Source of the DNA: an uncultured Eubacteriales bacterium
GTDB taxonomy: Bacteria; Bacillota; Clostridia; Oscillospirales; Acutalibacteraceae
Assembly: GCA_900321515.1 (NCBI GenBank)
Contig: ONWI01000223.1
Location: forward strand, 1 to 5,198
Direction: 5' to 3'
DNA: 5,198 nucleotides
The translations under genes and the position numbers were made by a program. Under the pieces are notes generated by a model. That model worked only from the letters and a program-made list of their open reading frames with translations, was not told where the DNA came from and did no database searches. Positions within the stretch are counted from its first letter, which is position 1; each line of letters begins with the position of its first letter. This document shows, piece after piece, positions 1 through 5,155 of this stretch.

Positions 1-2
1 GG

Positions 3-89
3 ATTTTGGCAAAATATGGCGGAAAGAGATGCCAGCTGCCAAAGGCAGCGTGCCAGACGCGCGTGGAGAGATTCGTCAGCAGGCTCTAA
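3..89 (+). CDS. Possible C-terminal end of an upstream gene (partial)
   Basis: The frame starting at base 3 is open for 28 codons and stops at TAA 87-89, exactly at the foot of the terminator hairpin, which is where a gene end is expected. The visible peptide ends in RVERFVSRL and is basic with two cysteines. I do not recognise a family. The other two forward frames are also open through this short stretch, so the evidence is mainly the position of the stop codon relative to the terminator. The alternative is that bases 1-87 are an untranslated leader or a small RNA; a short perfect hairpin (GCTGCC-AAA-GGCAGC, 35-49) lies here. Confidence 0.33.
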   Translation: MLAKYGGKRCQLPKAACQTRVERFVSRL

Positions 90-120
90 AAGGCATTCCC
101 TGTCACGGAATGCCTTTTTT
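88..120 (+). terminator. Intrinsic terminator upstream of the methyltransferase gene
   Basis: GGCATTCC (92-99) pairs perfectly with GGAATGCC (107-114) around a 7-base loop, and the flanking AAAA (88-91) can pair with the first Ts of a six-T tract (115-120). This is a classic rho-independent terminator. It sits directly after a TAA stop at 87-89 and about 32 bases before the next start codon, so it either ends the upstream gene or acts as an attenuator in a leader that continues into the methyltransferase gene. Confidence 0.88.
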
Positions 121-137
121 GGTGCCCTTTATCTTTG

Positions 138-143
138 AAAGGA
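138..143 (+). promoter_or_regulatory. Ribosome binding site deciding the methyltransferase start
   Basis: AAAGGA ends nine bases before the ATG at 153. The ATG at 144 directly abuts the site and the TTG at 135 lies upstream of it, so neither can use it. This supports 153 as the start. Confidence 0.75.
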
Positions 144-152
144 ATGACAACT

Positions 153-944
153 ATGCTGATCTCAAATGAAAAAATCGACGGCGGCAAGGAATTCGATTGG
201 GGGAGAACCTCTGATGATTACGCCAGATTCCGCGATATTTACCCTGAGATTTTTTATCAAAAGATTATTCGCCGCGGGCTTTGCGTTGAGGGACAGGATG
301 TCCTCGACATCGGCACCGGTACCGGCGTGCTGCCCCGGAATATGTACCGCTTCGGCGCGAAGTGGACCGGTACGGATATCTCGCCCGAACAGATCGCCGC
401 CGCCGTTCGCCTTTCCCGCGAGGCCGGCATGGATATCCGCTATTCCGCAAAGCCCGCCGAGGAGCTTGATTTTCCCGACGGTTCCTTCGACGTTATCACC
501 GCCTGCCAGTGCTTCTGGTATTTCGACCATCAAAGGGTCATGCCGATGCTCCGGAATTTCCTCAGACCCGGCGGCAGACTACTGATACTCTACATGGCGT
601 GGCTCCCTTTTGAGGACGAAATCGCCGCGGCAAGCGAGGAGATCGTGCTTAAATACAGTCCCGGCTGGTCCGGGGCGGGGGAGACGCGCAAACCCATCGG
701 CATCCCCGACGTAACTTTTGATTATTTCGAGCCGGAATATCATGAGGAATACGACCTGCCCGTCCCGTTTACCCGCGAGAGCTGGCACGGACGTATGAAG
801 GCGTGCCGCGGAGTGGGCGCGTCGCTCTCCGGGGAGGAACTTACCGCGTGGGAGAGCGAACATTGGCGTATGCTCACTGAGCGCGCTCCGGAGAATTTCT
901 CTGTCCTGCATTACGCCGCGATGACGGTGCTTGCGAGAAAGTAG
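153..944 (+). CDS. Class I SAM-dependent methyltransferase
   Basis: This 263-residue cytoplasmic protein belongs to the Rossmann-fold methyltransferases of the UbiE/Methyltransf_11 type, which transfer a methyl group from S-adenosylmethionine to a small molecule or other acceptor. Numbering from the ATG at 153, the glycine-rich SAM loop DIGTGTG is at residues 52-58 and the acidic end of strand 2 that binds the ribose is in GTD (Asp75). The segment DFPDGSFDVI (about 106-115) is the usual region around strand 4, and LRPGG (137-141) precedes strand 5. The N-terminal DWGRTSDDYARFRDIYP stretch is common in clostridial members. The C-terminal half (about 150-263), rich in Trp, Glu and Pro, probably forms the substrate lid and gives no clue to the substrate. 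An in-frame TTG at 135 would add six residues but has no ribosome binding site. The gene stands alone, follows a terminator closely and has no visible promoter of its own. The substrate is unknown. Confidence 0.93.
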   Translation: MLISNEKIDGGKEFDWGRTSDDYARFRDIYPEIFYQKIIRRGLCVEGQDVLDIGTGTGVLPRNMYRFGAKWTGTDISPEQIAAAVRLSREAGMDIRYSAKPAEELDFPDGSFDVITACQCFWYFDHQRVMPMLRNFLRPGGRLLILYMAWLPFEDEIAAASEEIVLKYSPGWSGAGETRKPIGIPDVTFDYFEPEYHEEYDLPVPFTRESWHGRMKACRGVGASLSGEELTAWESEHWRMLTERAPENFSVLHYAAMTVLARK

Positions 945-945
945 A

Positions 946-987
946 CAGACAATCTCCGGAAATTCTTGTCTGCATTGTTGCTTTTTT
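946..987 (+). terminator. Probable weak terminator after the methyltransferase gene
   Basis: Two alternative stems are possible just after the TAG stop. CAGACAA (946-952) pairs perfectly with TTGTCTG (966-972), but this leaves nine bases before the T-tract. Alternatively CA and ACAAT (946-953, one bulged G) pair with ATTGTTG (974-980), directly followed by CTTTTTT (981-987). The second form has the geometry of an intrinsic terminator but a large 20-base loop and an A/T-rich stem, so it is expected to be weak. The T-tract overlaps the -35 element of the next promoter. Confidence 0.45.
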
Positions 988-1006
988 CGTGAAATTGCGA
1001 TATAAT
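978..1006 (+). promoter_or_regulatory. Sigma-A-type promoter of the LRR/Ig protein gene
   Basis: A perfect -10 TATAAT (1001-1006) lies 17 bases after TTGCTT (978-983), which keeps the TTG of the -35 consensus. The start of transcription is expected near 1013, giving a leader of about 54 bases. Spacing and the -10 are ideal; the -35 is weak. Confidence 0.72.
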
Positions 1007-1017
1007 AGGGAAAAAGA

Positions 1018-1040
1018 CGGGAGGGCAATTGCCCATCCCG
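1018..1040 (+). promoter_or_regulatory. Stable hairpin at the 5' end of the LRR/Ig mRNA
   Basis: CGGGA (1018-1022) pairs with TCCCG (1036-1040) and GGGC (1023-1026) pairs with GCCC (1031-1034), with one bulged A at 1035 and an AATT loop. This gives nine mostly G-C pairs. With transcription predicted to start near 1013 the hairpin sits within a few bases of the 5' end and about 14 bases before the ribosome binding site. It has no T-tract and so is not a terminator. A role as mRNA stabiliser or protein-binding site is inference. Confidence 0.6.
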
Positions 1041-1066
1041 GAACAATGCAAAGTGAGGTTGATTCT

Positions 1067-2935
1067 ATGAAATTCAAAAAGCTGACGGCGGTTTGTCTGA
1101 CCGCCGCAATGTTCCTTTCGGCGGGGGCTGGAGCTTACGCCGCTGAAAACAAGGGACTCACCGCCCCTTCCCGGGGCGCGGAGGCACGCTTCGCGCAATC
1201 CGACGGCGATTTTGTCATAAAGGACGGCGTGCTGGTCGAGTACACCGGCGACGGCGGCAATGTGGTCATACCGGGCAATGTCACTGCTATCGGAGAAAGT
1301 GCATTCAACGGCTGCGTATCGCTGACGGGCGTCACGATTCCCAATTCCGTCAAAAGTATCGGAAATGAATCGTTCGCCGGCTGTGAAAAACTGAAAACTT
1401 TTACGATTCCCGCCTCGGTCACGAATATCGGGAGAAACGTATTCGCCGTGTGCTACCGCCTCAGCACAATCAATGTTGACCCAAACAACCAATATTTTTC
1501 GAGCAAGAACGGAATACTCTATGACAAGAAAAAAACAACACTGATACGCCACCCGATTAACAACGGGAAAAGCAGCTTGACCATTCCCTCGTTCGTGAAG
1601 GTAATTGGCCCTGATGCGTTTGAATCCTGCGGTAGGTTTACAAAAATCACAATACCTACCTCCGTGACCCGGATCTGCGACAGCGCCTTTGTGGATTGTG
1701 ACGGTCTGAAGAGCATCACGATTCCCAATTCCGTCAAGAGCATCGGCGAAAACGCGTTCAGCTTTTGCGACGAGCTGCGGAGCGTCAGGATTTCCGCTTC
1801 TGTCACGGATATCAGCGCGGACGCCTTTGATTACTGCCCCGAACTCACCGCTATCAATGTGGACAGCAAAAACAAAAAATTCTCCAGCAAGGACGGCGTG
1901 CTCTTCGACAAGAAAAAGACCGCGCTCCTGTGCTTCCCGAATAAAAAAGTCAAGTCGGTCAAAATTCCGGCTACCGTAAAAAAGATTGGTGAAGGGGCTT
2001 TTGCCGACTGTGAAGAATTGACGAGCGTCACGCTCCCCAATTCCGTCACAAGCGTAGGCGAACTCGCTTTTGCAAGATGTTTCTCTCTGAAGAGCGTCAC
2101 AATTCCCGATTCCGTGACAGCCATAGGCGACAGCGCATTTGCCGAGTGTGAGTATCTGGCGCGCGTTACCTTTCCACTTTCCGTCAGAACCATTGGAAGC
2201 TGCACTTTCTATGACTGCGACAGCCTGACGACTGTCACACTGCTGAATCCTTCCGTGAAGATTGACTTAGAGGCGTTTACGGAGTGCGATAACCTGAAGG
2301 ATGTGTATTACGCCGGAAGCAGCCAGCAGTGGTATTACTCCGGTCTGTCGGATTCGTTTGATCCCGCCGTGAGAGCACATTGCGATTACCGCTTCGCCCT
2401 CACCGCGCAGCCTTCCGGCAAGACCGTCATACTCGGCAGTCCGGTGACTCTCTCGGTTAAGGCAGAGGGCGACGGACTCAAATACCAGTGGTATTTCAAA
2501 AAGTCCGGACAGTCTTCCTTCAGCAAGTGGAGCGGCAGAACCCGCCCGAGTGAGACCGTCACCCCTCCGGAAGCATGGAACGGAATACAGCTCTATTGCC
2601 TGGTAAAGGACAGCGCGGGCAATTCGATCAGGTCCGCCACCGTGAAGATCACCGTCAACAAGCAGCTCAACATCACCAAGCAGCCCGCGAACCTCCGAGT
2701 GAAATCGGGCGCGAACGGCAAATTCTCGGTTGCCGTCAACTGCTCCGACGCTTCCTATCAGTGGTACTATAAAAAATCCGGTCAGAGCTCGTGGTCCAAG
2801 TGGAAGGGGAAAACCTCCGCTTCCGTTTCCGCTAAACTCAATAAATCATGGAACGGCGCCAAAGTTCGCTGTGTCATAACCGACAAAGGCGGTCATAAGG
2901 TTACTTCACAGGCAGCCTCGGTCAAAATCGGCTGA
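1067..2935 (+). CDS. Secreted BspA-like leucine-rich-repeat protein with two C-terminal Ig-like domains
   Basis: This 622-residue protein starts at ATG 1067, eight bases after GAGG (1055-1058). An upstream in-frame GTG at 989 overlaps the promoter and is rejected. Residues 1-25 form a signal peptide: basic MKFKK, a hydrophobic core, and AYA before the likely cut. Residues about 65-412 hold twelve 23-residue LRR_5 (BspA/Treponema pallidum type) units with the pattern VTIPxSVxxIGxxAFxxCxxLxx. They are interrupted twice by a longer unit beginning INVD (135-172 and 263-299). A DVYYAGSSQQW segment (about 412-441) is the cap often seen at the end of such domains. Two Ig-like domains follow (about 444-530 and 533-622), each with YQWY, KKSGQSS, SKW and WNG. 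The protein ends straight after the second, with no LPxTG, SLH, dockerin or membrane anchor. Proteins of this class act outside the cell in adhesion or binding of host or other cells; that role is inferred from the family, and the ligand is unknown. Confidence 0.93.
   Translation: MKFKKLTAVCLTAAMFLSAGAGAYAAENKGLTAPSRGAEARFAQSDGDFVIKDGVLVEYTGDGGNVVIPGNVTAIGESAFNGCVSLTGVTIPNSVKSIGNESFAGCEKLKTFTIPASVTNIGRNVFAVCYRLSTINVDPNNQYFSSKNGILYDKKKTTLIRHPINNGKSSLTIPSFVKVIGPDAFESCGRFTKITIPTSVTRICDSAFVDCDGLKSITIPNSVKSIGENAFSFCDELRSVRISASVTDISADAFDYCPELTAINVDSKNKKFSSKDGVLFDKKKTALLCFPNKKVKSVKIPATVKKIGEGAFADCEELTSVTLPNSVTSVGELAFARCFSLKSVTIPDSVTAIGDSAFAECEYLARVTFPLSVRTIGSCTFYDCDSLTTVTLLNPSVKIDLEAFTECDNLKDVYYAGSSQQWYYSGLSDSFDPAVRAHCDYRFALTAQPSGKTVILGSPVTLSVKAEGDGLKYQWYFKKSGQSSFSKWSGRTRPSETVTPPEAWNGIQLYCLVKDSAGNSIRSATVKITVNKQLNITKQPANLRVKSGANGKFSVAVNCSDASYQWYYKKSGQSSWSKWKGKTSASVSAKLNKSWNGAKVRCVITDKGGHKVTSQAASVKIG
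1331..2302 (+). repeat. Higher-order repeat encoding the LRR region
   Basis: The LRR region repeats at two scales. The basic unit is 69 bases (23 codons). Above it is a block of four such units plus one longer INVD-type unit: block A at 1331-1714 (128 codons), block B at 1715-2095 (127 codons) and a partial block C at 2096-2302 that lacks the long unit. A 22-base stretch starting TCACGATTCCC is identical at 1332-1353 and 1716-1737, exactly 384 bases apart. Corresponding units in A and B resemble each other more than neighbouring units do, which suggests block duplication. Confidence 0.82.
2396..2932 (+). repeat. Tandem duplication of the Ig-like domain
   Basis: The two Ig-like domains (coding 2396-2656 and 2663-2932) share the order QP, YQWY, KKSGQSS, SKW, WNG, and a late Cys followed by V and D, so they are copies of one module. 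Only the second copy carries two cysteines (Cys559 and Cys602), placed like the disulphide pair of Ig folds; the first has only Cys511. The copies are well diverged at DNA level, so the duplication is not recent. Confidence 0.78.
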
Positions 2936-2944
2936 TCTCAGGAC

Positions 2945-2974
2945 AGCCGCGCAGCTGTTTTTAAGCGCGCGGCT
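2945..2974. terminator. GC-rich hairpin between convergent genes
   Basis: AGCCGCGC (2945-2952) pairs perfectly with GCGCGGCT (2967-2974), and GCT/AGC (2954-2956 with 2964-2966) can extend it past one bulged A. It occupies most of the 40 bases between the stop codon at 2933-2935 and the opposing TAA at 2976-2978. Neither strand has a T-tract after the stem, so it may be a bidirectional barrier or an mRNA 3'-end stabiliser rather than an efficient intrinsic terminator. Confidence 0.55.
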
Positions 2975-2975
2975 C

Positions 2976-3842
2976 TTAGAAAAGCCTCGTCTGTTCGCAG
3001 CAGTCATCTGGAAATTCGCTCAGATAGGCAAATATTTCGTCCTGACGGTACATGATGCCATTCCCGCGGCAGAATGAATGAAATGTTCTCATCAGACGCG
3101 CCGAATTGGGCGATTCCAGCACATAGTCCCTGCCGTACGCCGATATGTATTTTTCCTTCAGACCCGGAAAGTGCCGGTCGAGCGCTTCGTAATAATATTC
3201 GCGGTCGCCCTCACGCAGCGTCATTCCCATTCCGAAACAGAGTATCCCCCTGACTCCCGCGTCCGCACAGCTGTTGAGTATGCCGAGCAGATTTTCCTCG
3301 CTGTCATTGATGTACGGCAGTATCGGACAGAGCCAAACTACCGTCGGGATTTTTTCGTCTCGCATTGTCCTCAGAACCGCCACCCGTTCGGCTGTTGTTG
3401 AAACATTCGGCTCCACAATCCGGCAGAGCCTTTCGTCGTGGGTGGTCAGCGTCATCTGTACCACGCACTTTGACTGCGTGTTTATGCTTTTCAGCAGGTC
3501 GAGGTCCCGGAGTATCCGCGACGATTTTGTGAGTACCGTCAGCCCGAATCCGTAGCGGTCGATGATCTCGAGACATCTCCGCGTGAGCCGCAGCTCCTCC
3601 TCGGCGTGGAGGTACGGGTCGCACATTGCCCCCGTGCCGATCATGCAGCGGTTCTTCTTCCTCCTGAGCGCCTGTTCGAGCAGCTGCGGGGCGTTTATCT
3701 TGACCTCGATATCCTCAAATGCGTGCTCCATGCCGTAGCATTTGCTCCTTGAATCGCAGTATATACATCCGTGTGTGCAGCCGCGGTATATATTCATGCC
3801 GTTTTTTGGCGACAGTATGCCCTTTGCAAGCACTTCGTGCAT
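2976..3842 (-). CDS. SplB-like (spore photoproduct lyase family) radical SAM protein
   Basis: This 288-residue protein is a radical SAM enzyme of the SplB-like group (COG1533). From ATG 3842, the cluster motif CTHGCIYC gives Cys22, Cys26 and Cys29 (CX3CX2C), which bind a [4Fe-4S] cluster that cleaves S-adenosylmethionine. Other family hallmarks are GTGAMCDPY (about 69-77), TKSSRILRD (105-113), QMTLTTHD (about 129-136) and IEPN/VEPN-like VEPN (143-146). The start at 3842 is seven bases after a GAGGTGAT ribosome binding site; an in-frame GTG at 3854 lies inside that site and is rejected. The last residues are QTRLF, resembling the QxxLF peptide that binds the bacterial sliding clamp. The true spore photoproduct lyase repairs UV lesions in DNA, but most relatives, including this type, have no proven reaction, so 'DNA photolyase' should not be taken as established. 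The gene is transcribed alone, divergent from ispG and convergent with the LRR gene. Confidence 0.9.
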   Translation of the reverse strand: MHEVLAKGILSPKNGMNIYRGCTHGCIYCDSRSKCYGMEHAFEDIEVKINAPQLLEQALRRKKNRCMIGTGAMCDPYLHAEEELRLTRRCLEIIDRYGFGLTVLTKSSRILRDLDLLKSINTQSKCVVQMTLTTHDERLCRIVEPNVSTTAERVAVLRTMRDEKIPTVVWLCPILPYINDSEENLLGILNSCADAGVRGILCFGMGMTLREGDREYYYEALDRHFPGLKEKYISAYGRDYVLESPNSARLMRTFHSFCRGNGIMYRQDEIFAYLSEFPDDCCEQTRLF

Positions 3843-3849
3843 TGTAATT

Positions 3850-3857
3850 ATCACCTC
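3850..3857 (-). promoter_or_regulatory. Ribosome binding site deciding the radical SAM start
   Basis: On the minus strand GAGGTGAT ends seven bases before the ATG at 3842. The GTG that would give a four-residue longer protein is part of this site, so the ATG is preferred. Confidence 0.85.
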
Positions 3858-3874
3858 GCTGTCTGTATGCTTTG

Positions 3875-3903
3875 ATTATACAATAATTCCCCGTGGAAGT
3901 ACA
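3875..3903 (-). promoter_or_regulatory. Probable promoter of the radical SAM gene
   Basis: Read on the minus strand, a perfect TATAAT (3880-3875) lies 17 bases after TGTACT (3903-3898), a poor -35 that matches three of six consensus positions. Transcription would start near 3868, leaving a leader of about 25 bases with the ribosome binding site. Confidence 0.6.
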
Positions 3904-3933
3904 TACATCTGTGCTTTTTTACGGGGATTTTTT
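3888..3933 (+). terminator. Hairpin plus T-tract in the divergent intergenic region
   Basis: TCCCCGT (3888-3894) pairs with ACGGGGA (3921-3927), followed by six Ts (3928-3933). An inner stem AAGTAC/GTGCTT (3897-3902 with 3911-3916, one G-T pair) can form inside. On the plus strand this has the shape of an intrinsic terminator, but no plus-strand gene ends here. It overlaps the -35 region of the minus-strand promoter and lies just upstream of the ispG promoter, so it may insulate ispG from stray transcription. Confidence 0.5.
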
Positions 3934-3954
3934 ATCTTCTTTTGTTATATATCC

Positions 3955-3983
3955 TTGCCAATCCTGTAATTGTGTGGTATAAT
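3955..3983 (+). promoter_or_regulatory. Strong sigma-A-type promoter of ispG
   Basis: TTGCCA (3955-3960, five of six consensus bases) is separated by 17 bases from a perfect TATAAT (3978-3983), and TGG directly before the -10 adds an extended -10 element. Transcription should start near 3990, giving a leader of about 65 bases. Confidence 0.85.
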
Positions 3984-3997
3984 TATTGTAAATTATT

Positions 3998-4024
3998 ATA
4001 CTCGGTTGAGTATGCGTTTTTTTT
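3998..4024 (+). promoter_or_regulatory. Inverted repeat and T-tract in the ispG leader (attenuator or operator)
   Basis: ATACTC (3998-4003) and GAGTAT (4008-4013) form a perfect inverted repeat around GGTT, and eight Ts follow three bases later (4017-4024). In RNA this is a short hairpin followed by U8, like a small attenuator. In DNA it is a 16-bp dyad about 8-24 bases after the predicted transcription start, a usual place for a repressor site. The stem is short and only two pairs are G-C, so termination would be inefficient. The sequence cannot decide between the two readings. Confidence 0.5.
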
Positions 4025-4035
4025 ATCATTCTCTG

Positions 4036-4041
4036 AAAGGA
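4036..4041 (+). promoter_or_regulatory. Ribosome binding site of ispG with long spacing
   Basis: AAAGGA ends 13 bases before the ATG at 4055, longer than the usual 5-9. A second in-frame ATG at 4067 is preceded only by a purine-rich GGAAAGAAGA. The N-terminal MERR segment matches what IspG proteins usually start with, so 4055 is kept. Confidence 0.55.
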
Positions 4042-4054
4042 CGGTTTTTTATTT

Positions 4055-5104
4055 ATGGAAAGAAGAATGAGCAGAAAGGTTAAGGTCGGGAATATTTACA
4101 TAGGCGGGGATTCTCCCGTCACCATTCAGTCCATGCTCAACAAGCCCTCCACCGATATCGAGGGCAGTGTGGCTCAGGCCAGGGCCCTTGAAGCCGCCGG
4201 CTGCGAGATTATCCGCGCCGCCGTGCCGGATATGCCTGCCGTCAGGCTCATTGCCGCCCTGAAGGAGGCTGTGTCGGTGCCTGTCGTCGCGGACATTCAT
4301 TTTGACTACAAGCTCGCCATCGAATCCGCCGCCGCCGGTGTGGACAAAATCCGCATCAATCCCGCTAATATCGGCGACGAGAGCCGCGTCAAGGCTGTCG
4401 TGGACGTCTGCCGTCAGAAAAATATTCCCATCCGCGTGGGCGTCAATTCCGGTTCGGTCGAGAAATCCATCCTCGCTAAGTACGGCTCGCCTACCGCCGA
4501 GGCGCTTGTGGAGAGCGCTCTGTATCATGTCTCATTGCTTGAAAAATTCGACTTTTACGACACCGTTATTTCCATGAAATCCTCCACGGTGCAGACTATG
4601 GTCGAATCCTACCGCATCGCAGCGGAACGGTGCGATTATCCGCTTCATCTCGGCGTGACCGAAGCCGGTACCGAACGCATGGGTCTCATCAAGTCCTCCG
4701 CGGGACTCGGTTCGCTGCTTATGGACGGCATCGGCGACACCGTTCGCGTGTCCCTGACCGCTGACCCCGTTCGCGAGGTCTATGCCGCCAAGGACATTCT
4801 GCGCGCCCTCGATATCCGCAAGGGCGGCATTCAGTTTGTCTCCTGCCCGACCTGCGGAAGGACACGCATTGATCTCATCAAGCTCGCCGAGGACGTTCAG
4901 GAGGCTTTGAAGGACGTCAACAAGGACATCAAGGTCGCCGTCATGGGCTGCGTGGTCAACGGTCCCGGCGAAGCGCGCGAGGCTGACATCGGAGTCGCGG
5001 GCGGCGTGGGCTGCGGCCTTATCTTCAAAAAGGGCGAGGTTCTCCGCAAGGTCCCGGAGGAGGATCTTCTCTCCGAGCTTCTCAAGGAAATTGAGAAGCT
5101 GTAA
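4055..5104 (+). CDS. ispG: (E)-4-hydroxy-3-methylbut-2-enyl diphosphate synthase, IspG/GcpE
   Basis: This 349-residue enzyme catalyses the next-to-last step of the MEP pathway, reductively converting 2-C-methyl-D-erythritol 2,4-cyclodiphosphate to HMBPP, the precursor of isoprenoids for undecaprenyl carriers and quinones. It has the compact bacterial two-domain form: an N-terminal TIM barrel (about 1-255) and a C-terminal [4Fe-4S] domain. Cluster ligands are visible as Cys264 and Cys267 in SCPTCGRT, Cys299 in MGCVVNGPGE, and the Glu of that motif (Glu306), which serves as the fourth ligand in this family. Other hallmarks are VKVGN and GGDSPVTIQSM near the N-terminus, VADIHFDY (78-85), IRINPANIG (99-107) and RVGVNSGS (127-134). 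The length is normal for the family and no key residue is missing. It cannot be co-transcribed with an upstream dxr or rseP gene, because the neighbour is divergent; it has its own strong promoter. Confidence 0.98.
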   Translation: MERRMSRKVKVGNIYIGGDSPVTIQSMLNKPSTDIEGSVAQARALEAAGCEIIRAAVPDMPAVRLIAALKEAVSVPVVADIHFDYKLAIESAAAGVDKIRINPANIGDESRVKAVVDVCRQKNIPIRVGVNSGSVEKSILAKYGSPTAEALVESALYHVSLLEKFDFYDTVISMKSSTVQTMVESYRIAAERCDYPLHLGVTEAGTERMGLIKSSAGLGSLLMDGIGDTVRVSLTADPVREVYAAKDILRALDIRKGGIQFVSCPTCGRTRIDLIKLAEDVQEALKDVNKDIKVAVMGCVVNGPGEAREADIGVAGGVGCGLIFKKGEVLRKVPEEDLLSELLKEIEKL

Positions 5105-5128
5105 TCGGACCGTGAAGCTGCCTCTTGA

Positions 5129-5146
5129 TTCCCACGGCCTTGGGAA
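5129..5146 (+). promoter_or_regulatory. Small hairpin overlapping a possible ribosome binding site
   Basis: TTCCCA (5129-5134) pairs perfectly with TGGGAA (5141-5146) around a six-base loop. The right arm overlaps GGGAAGGA (5142-5149), the best ribosome binding site in the stretch after ispG. There is no good T-tract afterwards, so it is unlikely to be a terminator; it could mask the site for the next gene. Confidence 0.35.
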
Positions 5147-5155
5147 GGACTGATT

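Noticed and set aside
989..1066. N-terminal extension of the LRR protein from the GTG at 989
   Set aside because: It overlaps the -10 element and the leader hairpin, and would bury the signal peptide 26 residues inside the protein.
911..1552. Open frame of 213 codons on the minus strand across the LRR promoter and signal peptide
   Set aside because: It overlaps a well-supported gene, its promoter and its 5' hairpin, and has no family features.
1135..2205. Three minus-strand frames with similar, repeated protein sequence
   Set aside because: They repeat only because the LRR coding region repeats on the other strand; they are shadows.
1331..2302. Regularly spaced repeats that could suggest a CRISPR array
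   Set aside because: The 69-base period is fully explained by 23-residue LRR units in one continuous reading frame; there are no identical repeats with unrelated spacers.
2575..2772. Plus-strand open frame of 65 codons inside the Ig-domain region
   Set aside because: It is out of frame within a clear coding region, lacks a domain, and is rich in low-complexity basic residues typical of a shadow frame.
3742..3969. Plus-strand open frame of 75 codons running into the divergent intergenic region
   Set aside because: Its start lies inside the radical SAM gene, and it crosses the minus-strand promoter and the 3888-3933 hairpin. Its hydrophobic end comes from the T-rich intergenic sequence.
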